Translations under genes and position numbers: made by a program
Assembly (NCBI RefSeq): GCF_000165425.1
Contig: NW_001799634.1
Location: 291,139 to 355,138 of the forward strand
Length of the DNA stretch: 64,000 nucleotides
Origin: Paramecium tetraurelia
Taxonomy: Eukaryota > Ciliophora > Oligohymenophorea > Peniculida > Parameciidae
Reading direction: 5' to 3'
The notes under the pieces: model-generated
Told to the model about the DNA's origin: nothing
The model's input: the letters and a program-made list of their open reading frames with translations, nothing else
The model's database searches: none
Shown: in pieces, positions 1-12,556 of the stretch
Layout of the letters: every line of letters starts with the position of its first letter
Numbering within the stretch: position 1 is the first letter of the stretch

Positions 1-274
1 AATATATATTTAATTCAAATTACTTATTCATAAATAATTATAAGAACTCCTAATTTTTTACTGCTACAATCATCAACTCTAATAAAAGTGTATTCGATTA
101 TCAAAATATCTATTATCTTATGTGTATTAATCATTAAATTTATTTTTAATGCTCAATAATAATTTGATCTTTATAATTATTAGATTGAGATTTATAAATT
201 AACATAAATAAATTCTCTTTAAAATCAGATATTAAACTTATAGCAATGAATCTTGATAATATATATATTTTTGA

Positions 275-1208
275 TCATTTGCATAACAATCTTAACTCTT
301 AAGCCCTCTATTTTTCCAAATCATGTCTTCCACAATAAAGACAAAATATGAAAGAAAAAGATAACATGAATAGAATGCCCAAACACAAAGAGATATAACC
401 CATGATTGTTACGTAATCCTCATAATACGATTAAAACTTTAAGAAACAACTTTAACCTGATGTATTGCCTCTATTTATATCCGAAAAAACAAATATGGAA
501 GTACTGGTACACCATCCAGAACATGAAAAGTTCATTTCCAAAATCTAAGCACATAGAAATTGTACTTACATTCATCAATTGAACTGGGTATTTGTATTCT
601 TCAGTATCAAATCCTACGCAACTTTGTACATTGGATGGCAAAACAGATGAAGAGAATCCAACCTTCCCTCTTAGAACTGATTTATCATTAAATTTAGTAG
701 CGTCCAAATTACATGGGCATTTTATAGAACAAAAAGATTCATTTGCACTTTTAACACCATCACTTAATGCTTTGAAATTCTGAGTAGACTCACATGCTAA
801 ATTCTATATTAATTCTACATCTCCCAAAATATTCTTTCGCCTTGAAATTCAACAAATAAAACAATACAACAAAAAGGATTCCAAATAGTAATACACTTAG
901 GTGATGAAGGATCAAGAAACCTCTTCGGAAACACACTTTTTTAGCTGTTGATCCTAAAATTCCAAAAATTCCAAATATGATAAGGGACAACCCAATTACA
1001 AGGGCGCCGTATTTTTAACCAAACATTCCAAAATCTGAATCAAATTTAAAATACCCTAATATTGATTTTTCATGTTACCATCATAATTTTTGAATAATAT
1101 CAGTGAAACTATGTAAATTCCATAGCCAGTTAAGGTTAAACCTATTGAAATAAGAGTAATTGCACTCAATTACACTATTTTTTAAGAGAGCCATGAGAAT
1201 AATTGCAT
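275..1208 (-). CDS. Tetraspanin-family membrane protein
   Basis: Four hydrophobic segments can be read in order on the reverse strand: one near the start (LSAITLISIGLTLTGYGIYI), a second after about 65 residues (GALVIGLSLIIFGIFGILG), a third (HHLSVLLFGILFVV) and a fourth close to the C-terminus (IMGYISLCLGILFMLSFSF). A Cys-rich loop lies between the third and fourth, with FCSIKCPCN and CSGWC motifs, which fits the large extracellular loop of tetraspanins. Introns of 23 nt (about 1049-1071), 22 nt and 25 nt (about 547-571) join the frames. The start is the ATG at 1208 (MQLFSWLSQK) and the stop is TGA at 275-277. Tetraspanins organise other membrane proteins; nothing here shows the partner. Ciliates have many such genes. 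Family call fairly sure, exact second intron less so. Confidence 0.78.
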
Positions 1209-1292
1209 TAAATATTTATAATTAATATTGATAAGAACAATTAAAGCTATGCAAATCTTAGAGATATATTAAATAAACAAAAAGCTATTCTT

Positions 1293-2682
1293 CAATTTTA
1301 CTCAATTTTCTTTGGTAAATTTCTTTATCTTTCAGTCTAAGGTTCTTGATGTTTTATACTAGTCAGACTACATTATCTGGATAGTTTAGTTTAAGGTTCC
1401 TGATTGAATTCACATTAAGATCTCCCTTTCTAATACGATTTAAGTTTGTTGGCGTACCATGTGTTGACATCAAAATATTTATAATCAAGCAAGGCCTGAA
1501 CAGCTTCCATAGCTTGGCAACAATCAAGTCTCTGTTGGGGTTCAGCTTTCACTAAGAGTTACACCAAATCAAAAACTGAACCCTTTTCTTTGATTGTGAA
1601 TTAACACAATTTGTTATTTCTAAAAGTTTCTTTTTCATTTTCACTGTTGAATAGTCCATCTAAGGTCAGCAGTTTGTATAGAATGCAGCCAGCACTGAAT
1701 AAGTCGACTTTAAAATCATAGGCTTGTTTCTTGTTCCAAACGTTTAGGACTTCTGGGGCAGAATAGCCAGCCGTTCCACAAGAAGGATATTATTCTAGTT
1801 ATTTACCATTGAGGCAGGCCAAACCGAAGTCAATTATTTTGATTTAATTATTATGATACATCAGATTTGCTGGTTTGAGATCCCTATGAATTATGCCATT
1901 TTGATGAATGCTTTGCAATCCTTTGAGGAGTGCCTAAATAAAATTTCGACTTTACCTCCATTATGCTCAAGGCTTCTTACATAGTAAAGGGCTTATTTCT
2001 ACGATCGAGATGTTATTTTAGATTGGATCCAGGGATATATTCGGTCACGATGTAATAGTTGAGTTCATCTTTGTAAACTTCTTTGATTTCTAGGATGTTC
2101 AAGGCATTAGATTGTTTGAGTCTTTTTAGTATTTCAATTTCATTTTTAATGGCTGGACTCTGATTGTTTTGACACTTGACGCTCTTGATGGCCACACGAT
2201 TGGAGGTGAATCTACAGATTTCCTTTGTGACCTTAACGATATTTGGATATAAGAACCTTTCCAAAAGAACCAGTTTGTAGGATTTCCTCCTTTTTGTAAA
2301 ACACTTCTATTTTTTCGTAACACACAAAAGCACCCATCTTGGCCTTCAGATTGACCATATCATTGGGATTTCCAAAAAAGTCTTTTATTTTATCTTAATA
2401 TGGAAGCTAAAATCCAACTATTTTATTGTTCTAAAGAGACCAAGTGAATACTTTGTCAATCTTTAATTAATAGATATATTTTGGATCCTACTGGTTTTGT
2501 TTCTAGATAAAATTAACAATTTTGTTTACTTCACTTAGAGTGAGACTCTGATTTGTTAATTGCAAGTAATATTTTCGATTCAAGAAAAAGTGATGTCTCT
2601 CTACTATGCATTCATAGAGAATGTTGGCATTGTTTGCTAATGAAGTCTGTCCAGAAGACGTAGGAATTAACATTTATTACAT
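1293..2682 (-). CDS. Ser/Thr protein kinase, CAMK-like, with N-terminal PH-like region
   Basis: The kinase domain begins about residue 130 with the Gly loop TGSFGKV, then VAIKSVK, the catalytic loop IHRDLKPANL, the Mg-binding loop DFGLACL and GTAGYSAPEVL. About 125 residues before it (ILYECIVERHHFFLNRKYY...) look like the PH-like modules that precede kinases in Paramecium, but this is inference. A 25-nt intron inside the Gly loop restores the frame, and a second, of 22 nt, lies before the catalytic loop. After the kinase there is a short basic, Gln-rich tail ending in TGA at 1293-1295. Two ATGs (2682 and 2673) are possible; the first is taken. All catalytic residues are present, so it should be active. 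The substrate is unknown. Confidence 0.85.
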
Positions 2683-3063
2683 TGTAAATAATAATACTCA
2701 ATAAGCATTAATCTTACCATATTCAAATATCTCATCTTATGATAATATAACACAAAAATGGTTTAGCCGTTATTAATTCATCAAAACAAATTGGTACTCT
2801 AATTTTTACATTCACGATGTATCTATCTTTTTATCAGTGTGGCCATAATTGTTAGGTTAGTTTAATCAGTCGAATTAATCCAATAATTTTAGGATCAAAG
2901 TTGAGATGTTTTTAAACTTTATTTTATTTTTTTATAAACTATTTAGTATATACACATATTAATTAATTATATATTTATTTATCTAACACTACGAGATGAT
3001 TGTAAATGACTATTGAGATTATAGAGGCTCTACTTTTTGAATCTCCCCAGGAAATTCCAAATC
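2683..3063. other. Intergenic region, no gene seen
   Basis: AT-rich spacer between the kinase start and the end of the PX gene. It has no conserved frame on either strand. The left half is presumably the promoter of the kinase gene. The right edge is uncertain because the 3' end of the PX gene is poorly resolved. Confidence 0.4.
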
Positions 3064-4007
3064 TCAGATATTTGAGCCTCCTTTTTGTATAGGATGCATT
3101 CTTGTATATGAATGTGCATTAAAAGAAGCTGAAAAGAAACTAGATGTGGTTGCAGTTTGCTTGAACACATCTTTATTGGATTGAATTTCTGTATGTAATG
3201 AAATGATTTATGCAAATTCAGATATGTGGAAATTTAAATAGTTTGCATATCAATTATATAACACAATAAATTTTAAATTAATTCGTCATTATTTAGCAGT
3301 GTTTGATAAGATGCCTCTAAAGATTTTTGATCCTCCAAAATTCAGAATCTAATTAATTTATAAAAGAAATTACTGGTGATTGAAGTTTACTTCCTTTGCC
3401 ATTCTCCTTTTCGATCTTACAACTTGAAGGTTTGTGTTCCAAAGATTACGATCTTTCTTTCAATTCTCCTGGAGTGGGAGGTAGATTGACTGGATTAGTG
3501 GCAGGAGTCTGATACTTAGCTGTTTTCAGTCTCCTTTTATTCTAATTAGCCAGACCTTCGGCCTTCTTGGCCTTTTCTCTTTATTCCTGTTTGATATGAA
3601 TAAAAATAATATTACTTTAAGGAGTTTCTTTTCAGCTTCCTTTTGGGCGGATAAAATGAAGTTCTTAAAAATTAAAGAATCTCTAACAATCTTAGAGCAA
3701 GTGAGGCTTCTGAAATATTGATCTAGCAATTGCTTCCGTTCCTCTATCAAATCTGGGTCAGAATTGACTGACTTCCACCAATGAGTTCCCGGAAATGAAG
3801 GTAGTGTTATTTTGAGAGTCTCGAGAGCTTGGTGAAACTTTTTAAGTTCTGAATATCTTTATTGATTAGAGAAGACTAGTTGATTTTTTTAATTGAAAAA
3901 GCTTGTAAAATAGGAGATCAATGTTACTTTAATTGATAATACACTGTTTATTCAGTCTTTTGCGATTGAGAAACTGTGATTACGAAGTCTAATACATTGT
4001 CTTACAT
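3064..4007 (-). CDS. PX (phox homology) domain protein
   Basis: The N-terminal ~125 residues match a PX domain, which binds phosphoinositides on endosomal membranes: VITVSQSQ, then QRYSELKKFHQAL, LPSFPG and NSDPDLIEERKQLLDQYF, followed by a helical stretch. The start is ATG 4007 (MQDNVLDF). A 26-nt intron lies inside the PX domain and a 29-nt intron after LLK. The next ~60 residues are charged and Lys-rich (LKTAKYQTPATNPVNLPPTP). The 3' end is unclear: three frames carry plausible coding (LEASYQTLLNNDEL, then SSFFSASFNAHSYTRMHPIQ before TGA at 3064-3066), and no standard intron joins them cleanly. PX call is strong, C-terminus is not. Confidence 0.72.
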
Positions 4008-4313
4008 TAAAATACTCTAATTTAATTGCACTAAATAATATTTTAATATTTGCTTAGATTCCATATTGCTTAATGTTATATGATTCGTATTAAATACAAT
4101 GTTCTTTGATTGGTTACCAGTAGGAGGGGAGAGCGGGTGGATATAGAAATAAAATGGAGGATCGGTTATTTCTTAATGGGGAGCCAAAGAGAGGGATTCG
4201 AGTAATTGGAAGGAGGTGGGGAGGATGCAAAGAGATCTTTGATAAAATGGAATAGGAATTTTTGTGTATTATTAACGATATTATTAATATAAATAATTTT
4301 ATAGTTAACTAGA
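4008..4313. promoter_or_regulatory. Divergent intergenic region between PX gene and SNF1-like kinase
   Basis: About 305 bp between the ATG of the minus-strand PX gene and the ATG of the plus-strand kinase, so it should hold both promoters. It has unusually G-rich tracts on the plus strand around 4120-4215 (gggag, gaggatg, ggaggtgggg) compared with the AT-rich surroundings. No conserved element is recognised. Confidence 0.35.
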
Positions 4314-6278
4314 ATGAATGAGTCAGACAAAGAGAATAAGAACGGTATCAGGCTCAATAACAGGAGGATTATCGGGAATTATTAGCTTAGTATTGAAATT
4401 ATATTAATAACCAGTTAAAACATTGGGAGAAGGTACTTTTGGAAAGGTGAAGCTGGCCGTTCATTTGAAATCGCAGGAGAAAGTGGCAATTAAAATATTG
4501 GAGAAGGAGAGAATAGTAGAAGTGGCAGATGTAGAACGAGTGTCCAGAGAAATACACATCTTGAAATTGATAAGACATAAACATGTAATTCAATTGTACG
4601 AAGTATGCATTTCCATACAATATGTAGATAATTGAAACTCCCAAGCATATCTTCATAGTGATGGAATTTGCAAATGGAGGGGAGCTCTTTGAATATATAG
4701 TCAAACATTAACGACTTTAAGAAATTGAGGCCTGCAAATTTTATCAATAACTGATATCAGGTATCGAGTACTTACACAAACTCTGTATCGTACATCGAGA
4801 CCTCAAGCCAGAAAATCTACTCTTAGACTTCAACAATTCTATAAAAATCGTAGATTTTGGATTAGGGAACACGTACAAAAAAGGGGAGTTGCTTAAAACA
4901 GCTTGTGGCAGTCCCTGTTATGCAGCTCCAGAAATGATAGCTGGCCAGAAATACGATTGTTTGATGGTCGACATTTGGAGCAGCGGAGTCATCCTATTCG
5001 CTAGCATTTGTGGATACTTGCCCTTTGAAGTATGATTTAAATACATATTCTAGGATCAAAACACCTCGGCTCTCTATAAAAAAATACTCAACGGAGAATA
5101 CTAGATACCCAAATTCGTTTCCAATGAAGGAGCTAATTTCATCAAAGCTGTTTTAACAACCGATCCCAAAAAGAGGATTACAGTCGAACAAATGAAAGCA
5201 CATCCCTGGTTTAACCTCTACTAAAGTTAGTCCAAGATCTCGCCAGGAATCATCGTTGGATATAACAGAATGCCTATTGATGACTCAGTTGTAGATTCCT
5301 TATCCCAACAAGGCTATGACAAAGAATACATCATTAAGTGTTTGGATGCTAACAAACACAATGATGTTACAACTGCTTACTATTTGGCATTAAAACGTAA
5401 TTTAATCAATGGAATTCAATCCAAAGCTGACATCAACAGCAGCGTTTTCGAAGAATCCCTATTGGAACCCAAATAAAGACCTAAAAAACGTACTCATCCA
5501 TCATAATATCTCTTTAGCTCCCATTTCCAATATCGTTGCCACTTCCATCTTCAAATAAAATAGATCTGGTTCAGTTTAATAGAATGGACAAACCAACAAC
5601 AATTCTTAAAATAGAGGCAAGAGTGTTCCCTAAGCCATTAGTGATGACCAAACCTAAATGCTTGTTAACTATGCTCATAAGATGAAATACCAACCCATCA
5701 ACCCACAATAGAAATTTGCCATACCCACTGATGTCACTCAAATAATCTCACTTTAATCTGTCGATGACACTTTAGAGAGACCTAAGTCTATTTCTTATCA
5801 CATTCCCAAAAAGACTCCTACCAATCACTAGTCTTCTGAACATAATAAAAGCAAGACTGGAGTCTAAAGAGATTCAGTCTCACCACAATCCAAATCTAAA
5901 CAAAAGAAAAGCTTGCAATCTAAATAAGTGAATTCCTCCTTTGAATATGTCAGTGCCAATAATTACAGTACCAAACAAACTGAAGAACGCAAGAAAAGCA
6001 ATAGCAAACACACAACCAAAGATCTATTTGATTTAACCAACTATCAAAAAAAGTTAATGATTGATTGCAATCAAAAACCTACAAGTTAATTGTGGCAATT
6101 ACAAAATAACTTTAGATAGAACTCCAGATTGTATGAGATACCAACTTCGACCAAAACTAGTAACTCTGTTAATAAAAGATCAAAAGTTATCAAACAAGAA
6201 AATAATAATAAGAGTACAAATCAAAAAAGTACTTTAAATAATAGTTTTAATTTTGATAAAAAATCTTATTATAATTGA
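4314..6278 (+). CDS. SNF1/AMPK-like protein kinase
   Basis: The catalytic domain follows a short N-terminus (MNESDKENKNG): [47 protein letters not shown], the T-loop [13 protein letters not shown] (typical SNF1/AMPK) and VDIWSSGVILF. Introns of 25 nt (4390-4414), 25 nt and 24 nt are clear. Directly after the kinase comes a helical UBA-like segment (VVDSLSQQGYDKEYIIKCLD...AYYLALKRN) as in SNF1-related kinases. The remaining ~260 residues are Ser/Lys/Asn/Gln-rich and probably disordered. The stop is TGA 6276-6278. All catalytic residues are present. The expected role is energy or stress signalling. It has a relative in the same window at 31949-33983. Confidence 0.9.
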
Positions 6279-6505
6279 AAATACTAAAACTTCATAGTTT
6301 GAGTATGATAATTATACACATTCATATATCATTTTTTATTATTATTATTTTGTTAAACTCTCTCTTACATTAGATTACATCACATTATGTATTATAGAAA
6401 TGTGTATTAGAATATATAAATAAATAATGTTTACTACTTAAAATTACTAAAAAATATCAATTTAATATTCATTTTGGCATTAATTTGAAATCTTAAAAAT
6501 GTAAA

Positions 6506-9272
6506 TCAACTTCTCTATTTATTAAAAATAAAGAGTTCAGGACAATATTTTGATATGATTTATTGTTAATCATCCTCTAAAATGTTTCTTTCATGTTTCT
6601 ATTATAAATGTTATGCATATATATACTTATATTCCTCTATCTTTTTATCATGAATCTCAAGTGTTAGGTCTATCATCCAAAAAAATAGTTTTAATAAATA
6701 CAACTATTTGTTGGCTAGTAAAATCTTCGTTAATTTTGAAATGTCAATTAAGACTAAATATTACTTAAACTTATTTTCATTGAATTATTCAATTTTGCTG
6801 CATTGAATCAGGAAGTTAAAGGCTTACAACAAATCAAAAGTGTGCTTCTGTCTAGGATTGGACACAGCAATTTAGTAAACTGTTGAAAATAGATTGTAAT
6901 ATTATTTGGGGTTGTTATTGTTTTTAACGAAAAACTTAGGTGTAGCACTTGAAGTAAATCTTAATTCTTGAGCCTTCAAATTGAATTAGCATTCCGTTGT
7001 CAACAATATTATGCCAGATATGTAATATAAATTCATTGCTAAATGTGTAAACCCTGTTTTTCTGAATTCTAAATAGCTCTTAAGATCTTCCATTCTCATA
7101 TCGATATTGTTAATAAAAGCTTTATGTGTGGCCAGCAATTCGTTCTAATTAAATGTTTAAATTTACAATGTTATTTCCTTTGATGATGTTTTCAATAAAA
7201 TCTTTATGATATTCAAGAAGATTTTATTGGAACTGCTCTTGCACTATAGATTCGATAAAATCTTAAGTTTTTTGATTGTCTCCAAACATATTCTCAAAAT
7301 TTTCAAAGAATTTTTTGTTCTAAAATACTTCAACTCCATATTTATATTTCATCATCTCGGCCTGAATTTTATCGATTGCTTGCTCAAGATTAGGTTCAGT
7401 AAGTATAATTAATAATCCTCCGATATCTGGATATTTTTCAAATACTAATCCAAGGATTTCATTCAAAATCAAATTCAATTCAAGCATTGTATTTTCATTT
7501 TTTATTCCCAAAAGGGATTGCACTATAAAGAATAATGTGAAATATTCTAATTTAGAAACTAAGGAAGCAGACGAATTGTAAATTTCCTTTAAGACTTCCT
7601 CATACCTTTGTAAGAGAATGTCCATTTTATAGCCAATCTTCCTTGGAATGGCATCTTATAAATCCTGTAAAGACCAATTATCACTTTCATTATCATTTAG
7701 GATATGAGTAGTTTTCAGAGTCATCCATAGGAATAAATCTTGATCCTATGGAAAATGATTGTTTTCAAAGACCGGTGATACTGACCCAGAATCGAAGGCA
7801 ATCAAATAACATTGTTCGAATAATTCATCATCGCAAAATTAATCAAGTTTTTATATTTTTTATTGATTTGTTTCACTAATAGATTAGTTTAAGAGAATTA
7901 CTTCCTAACTTCCAAGAGTTCAAAAAACAATTGGTACTTTTGATTCTTGGCAACTTAAAACATGATAGACTTCGCTTATTTTAATTATCCACATCTCATC
8001 AATAGGAATAAAATTCCACTTGGGTAATATTAACCAACTCTCTGGATGTTAAGACCTTTGGCCAAGATATCATAGTAAATATCTTTAAATTTCTCTAAAG
8101 ATAGCAGAATATGGATTACAATTAATATTGGCTAAGTCCATGACTCCAATTCTTCTACTCATTTCACTTTCCAACAGTCGTATTGAGTTCTAAAGCAGAT
8201 CCTTTTGAATTTTTTGGGATTGGAACTAAATTCCTTTAAATTAGAGGGACAACAATCTCATAATATCTTTGTGATCACTTTGGATGTTAACAAAGCATGA
8301 AAACAAAGATTCGTAATAATCTGCTTTATCAATATTCTCCTTCATTTGTCGTAATTTTTAGAATTCCAAAAATTGCTCCAATTTCTAGTAAAATTCTTGT
8401 TCAATAAACAATTTTTCAATAATGAATTGATTGTGTGTGTTAAAAGAGATAGATTTGATGGAGACCGATTTAGGTTGGACTTGATCTGCTTTATTCTCAT
8501 GTAACAGGTTTATTAGTTCTTTTGTATGTCTACTCTGTGTTAGCGCTTCTTTTTTCTAAATTGAATTTATCATCTATAAATGATGCTAATATTGTTACAT
8601 TTTTGTTCGTTTGAACTCTGTTATTGAGTTCTAAGTAGTTAGACACTTGTTGTGAATACAATTCCTTGACTTTAAGTTAAGATTAAAACAATAGATTTTG
8701 TTTCTCTTGATCTGCTTTGATTCTTTAACTCAATCTCTATAATTCATCTTTCTTGGTGTATTCTAAATTACGCTCATTCAAGTTAAATTTTTGAAATAAT
8801 TAACACACCTTCTAACTGAGAGTGTCAACCAATAAATCTAATATAATTATTTAAATAATACATTGAGTTTGTTTAACATTAATTTGCTTTTGGAATTTTT
8901 TCTGGATCCTATTTTTTAAATACTTGGTTTGCTGCACGAATACTTGCAATTCCTACTATTTTGTCTATGAATATTAGGCAATCATAATTACCAATTCTGG
9001 CTTTTCCTTGTAATACTTAACCAGGTTCTCGAATTCGCTTTTCTTGAGTGCTTGATTTTGAGCTTACAAAGGTGTAGTTGTAGGCTATAATGGCTGCAAT
9101 TATTGAGCTGGTTATGGCTACGGCAATAACCCTTATTGTGTTTAGTTTGCTGGTGGTAATGTTTGGGCTATGTTAGAATTATCGAATTACGCTAACCAAA
9201 TATCGATGGGGGCTACTGTGTGTTCGGTTGTGGATTAGGAATCGTTGTTGACTGCAATCCAAAATTAATCAT
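6506..9272 (-). CDS. Probable Nup93/Nic96-like nucleoporin
   Basis: The N-terminus is low-complexity, rich in Gln/Pro/Thr with FG-like pairs (NFGLQSTTIPNPQPNTQQPP), followed by coiled coil (FENLVKYYKEKPELVIMIAQ...). The rest, about 700 residues, is almost all alpha-helical. The segment YYPSGILFLLMRCGQLKQAK resembles the Nup93/Nic96 signature, and DLFLWMTLK resembles the later conserved block of that family. Nup93/Nic96 forms the inner-ring scaffold of the nuclear pore. At least five mini-introns (22-29 nt) are needed to keep the frame. Start ATG 9272, stop TGA 6506-6508. The assignment rests on weak motifs; a generic helical-repeat protein is possible. Confidence 0.5.
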
Positions 9273-9450
9273 TAGAGCACTTTTTATTTAAAATATTAAA
9301 AATTATTAACCACCCTTCATTATACTGAGTAATCTTATTTAAAAGAATCTCAGTAATTTTGGAGGGTAGGAAATCTCAGTAATGAGCATTGTGAATAGAA
9401 TTAATCAGCAAGTAAAATAGATAAGTACATATATATATAGAAAAAGTAAT

Positions 9451-9663
9451 TCATCTGAGTTTGCCAATGGTTGATTTGTGCATTTTAGTAATTCTGAAAG
9501 TGCTAATAGACTTTTTTTATTGGAAGTCCATTTCACCAAAATCTAATTTTCTTTGTACACATTGCATCTCAGCATCGCTGAATGTTTTTTGGAATTTATC
9601 CGCGAATGGTAAGCTGTGCATGTATGTTGTTTTGCTTGATGATTTTGGAGGTGTGAAAGACAT
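9451..9663 (-). CDS. Small hypothetical protein (70 aa)
   Basis: An intronless frame runs from ATG 9663 to TGA 9451-9453. It begins MSFTPPKSSSKTTYMHSLPF and continues with ADKFQKTFSDAEMQCVQRKL. Composition (Lys, Ser, Gln, moderate hydrophobicity) and TAA used as Gln look like local coding sequence. I do not recognise a family. It is divergent from the PP2C gene starting 170 bp away and lies just upstream of the nucleoporin-like gene. A chance frame cannot be excluded, since frames ending only at TGA run long in AT-rich DNA. Confidence 0.5.
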
Positions 9664-9833
9664 TTTGTAAACAATAATTTTTATTATTAAAAATATTATT
9701 ATTATTTTTTATGCCTATATGTATAAACTACTTTATTTTTCTACTATTTTATTCACTTGTCACATAAAAATTTAATTTTGTTTAAGCTCATTAAAATTAT
9801 ACGTTGTATGTTTAAATTCAAATTAAATTAATT

Positions 9834-11257
9834 ATGAACAATAAAGGCATGTTTAAGCACAGGGACATCAACACTTTTTTAACCAACCATCCAGCTGCAG
9901 AAAAACAAAAGAAAAAACCATTTGAATATTTGAATCTGTCCTATTCCAAGCAATTTGATGGTTCACCCATGAAGAAGCAACCTTACACATCGAAAGCCAA
10001 CGAAAATTAATGTAAAAGTCAATAAGAACCTTTGTTTCTAAGACAAAACACTCTTCCCAATTATGAACCAACAAGATGTTCTAGCCTCAAAAATGGAATC
10101 ATCAAAGCTTATGCCGCAAACACAAATTAGGGATTAGTGAGAGATTACAATGAAGATAGAGTCTCAATCATACTAAACATCATTAAACCTTAGAGCAGAG
10201 AAAATGAACCATGGCCCAAATGTTCCTACTTTGGAGTCTACGACGGACATGGTGGTTCAGCATGTGCAGACTTTTTGAGAGACAACTTGCATTAATTTGT
10301 AGTCAAGGAACCAGACTTCCCCTGGAATCCGATCAACGCTATAACAAAAGGATTCGAAGCAGCAGAAAAATGCTTCTTACAAATGGCCCAAGATTCATTT
10401 AATTAAGGCATCCCAGAGAGAAGTGGGTCATGTGCAATCGTCATATTGATGATTGGAGATTCTTGTTATGTAGCAAATGTAGGAGATAGCAGAGCAATAT
10501 TGAGTGCAGAAAGTGGGAAAAAGGTAATTGATCTTTCAAAAGATCATAAGCCAGAATTAGAGAGGGATAGAATTATTAAAGGAGGAGGGCAGGTTTATCA
10601 AACGCATGGTGTTAATGGAGAAGGTTAAACAATCTTAGGACCAATGAGAGTGAACCCTGGAAGATTATCTGTTTCAAGAACTTTTGGTGATATCGAAGCA
10701 AAATTAGAGAAATTTGGTGGGAATCCAAAGATTGTCATAGCTGAACCAGAAATCAAACATATTAAGATAGTTAATGATCACGATTTTATTGTTCTCGGAA
10801 GTAATAATGACATATGTAATCGTAGGTGATGGGATATTTGATACAATGAGTTCAAAGGATGTGATTACTTAGATTTGGAAGGATGTTTAACAGAGTCAAA
10901 ATACAAATGATCTACATGATATGATGTCAAATGCAGTTGAGTCAGTAATAAAGGAAAGTCTATTGCGTAAGACTACTGACAATGTGACTTTATTAATTAT
11001 AGCCTTTTCAGTGACTCCTTTGAGAGAGTAGGAAGTAAGGGTTAAGACAACGTCATATATTGATAAACTAGTTAATTTTCCATAAAGCAGCAACTCGACT
11101 AATTTAAGAACTAAGTATGTGTGTGTATATTAATGATTATAGAAAGTACAATGATGAAAATAATCCATTTTTCATGAATGCTCAAAAATTGAAATAAAAT
11201 CCCAAGTTAATGAAAAGCAATTTTGAAGATAATTTTCAGTATCGCTTAATCGGTTGA
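9834..11257 (+). CDS. PP2C-family protein phosphatase (PPM)
   Basis: Metal-dependent Ser/Thr phosphatase. The ordered motifs are visible: DYNEDR, FGVYDGHGGSACADFL, RSGSCAIV, VANVGDSRAIL, LSKDHKPE, GRLSVSRTFGDIEAK and, after a 25-nt intron, GDGIFDTMSSKD and TDNVTLLII. These include the aspartates that hold the two metals (YDGHGG, GDGIFD, DNVT). About 90 residues precede the domain and are basic and Gln-rich. A second intron of about 28 nt lies near 11115. The stop is TGA 11255-11257. The enzyme should be active; the substrate is unknown. Confidence 0.92.
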
Positions 11258-11418
11258 TGATTTTAATGAAAAACAATTAAATTTGAATTTTATTTCAAAA
11301 TATAATAATGTCTCTCGCAAATATAAGTTAATGTTCTCATTAAGAGAAACAGCTAAAAATAACGGGATTTTAGAAGGCAATTTAATAATATATTGTAATA
11401 TTAATTAATCATCTAAAT

Positions 11419-12471
11419 ATGTCAAATTTTATACCCTCTCAAAAATTATCAGACTTGCTGAAACATGAAGGAAGATCAAATTCGATGCATTCGTTCTATA
11501 ATAATAGATCATCTTGCTACTCGACGATTAATTTGAATAGCTCTTTACTGAATGGATGGGATACTCAGAATCATCAACCTATCTCAATTTTAACTTCAAA
11601 TCGAAGTGATGTCAAATAGATCAATGCATCTGCCTCAAAATAAGTAATGCACCCTTATAGTTAAGGATATCACGAATGAGATAGTATCATCTAAACATGA
11701 AAGGAGATCGTCTACTCATCTATTTGTTCATTCTGGATTGGATGCTTATGAGAAGTACCAGAGTTAGCCAAGGAGAGATATGAAGATATATCCAAACTTT
11801 AAATAGGAATTGTTGCATGAGGTAGTGAAGATAGAAAAACCATTTTATATTACTTCTGTTGAAGAGGTGGAAAGGTATTGGAAAGCAAAGGAGCTCATGC
11901 TATTCAGACAGAAAAGTTAATTGGAATTCGAAATAAAGTTGTAAGCACAACTTGCTAATAAAAAGCCAGTCATTCTTAAGGTAGAACCATTGCAAGAGAT
12001 CTCATAGACGGAAGTTGAAATATAATAGTTAGAAATATTATTGAAGTATGAGTCCCTATTAAGAATAGGAACTAGAACAAGAAGGTTAATGAATTGAAAT
12101 TGGAAAGTGAGGAATTGGATGTTAAATTTGAGAACTTGTTGGATTAAGACAATGATACACAATTTCTCAGATATGAAAAACAGCTTAAGCATATTTAACA
12201 ATCATTTAAGGATTTGAATAGAAGGTTTCATGAGACTGAAGAACAAATATCAATGAAAGAAAATGAGATTGAATCAAGAAAGAAACAAATGCAGCGGAAG
12301 TCTTCAATAATAATGCCTTCGAATCTAAGGAACTCTATGACTGACTCCAAATTTAAATAGAGGTCTTCTTTTAAGAGATAGAGTATAAACTCTGGAACCA
12401 TGAGTCCGACTCGAGTGACCTTCTCATAAAGAAGCTAACCCTCAGAAGAGTGCATAAAATTCAAACATTGA
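11419..12471 (+). CDS. Coiled-coil protein, function unknown
   Basis: Start ATG 11419 (MSNFIPSQKLSDLLKHEG), stop TGA 12469-12471. The first ~100 residues are Ser/Asn-rich, then a long charged helix follows (VEEVERYWKAKELMLFRQKS, later KLESEELDVKFENLL and RRFHETEEQISMKENEIESR), then a basic Ser-rich tail (KQRSSFKRQSINSGTMSPTR). Introns of 22 nt (about 11644-11665) and 23 nt keep the frame. No family recognised. The architecture fits cytoskeletal or basal-body structural proteins common in ciliates, which is inference only. Confidence 0.75.
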
Positions 12472-12556
12472 TATTATTTCTATTCTGTTTAAATATTGTA
12501 AACATAAAGTGTTTTAGATTATTAATTGTTAATCTATAATGTGATAAACAATCTTA

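Noticed and set aside
9418-9450. Short alternating TA run upstream of the small gene's stop, considered as a regulatory or excision-related site
   Set aside because: Such runs are common in this AT-rich genome, and no TA-bounded excised element can be seen in a macronuclear sequence.
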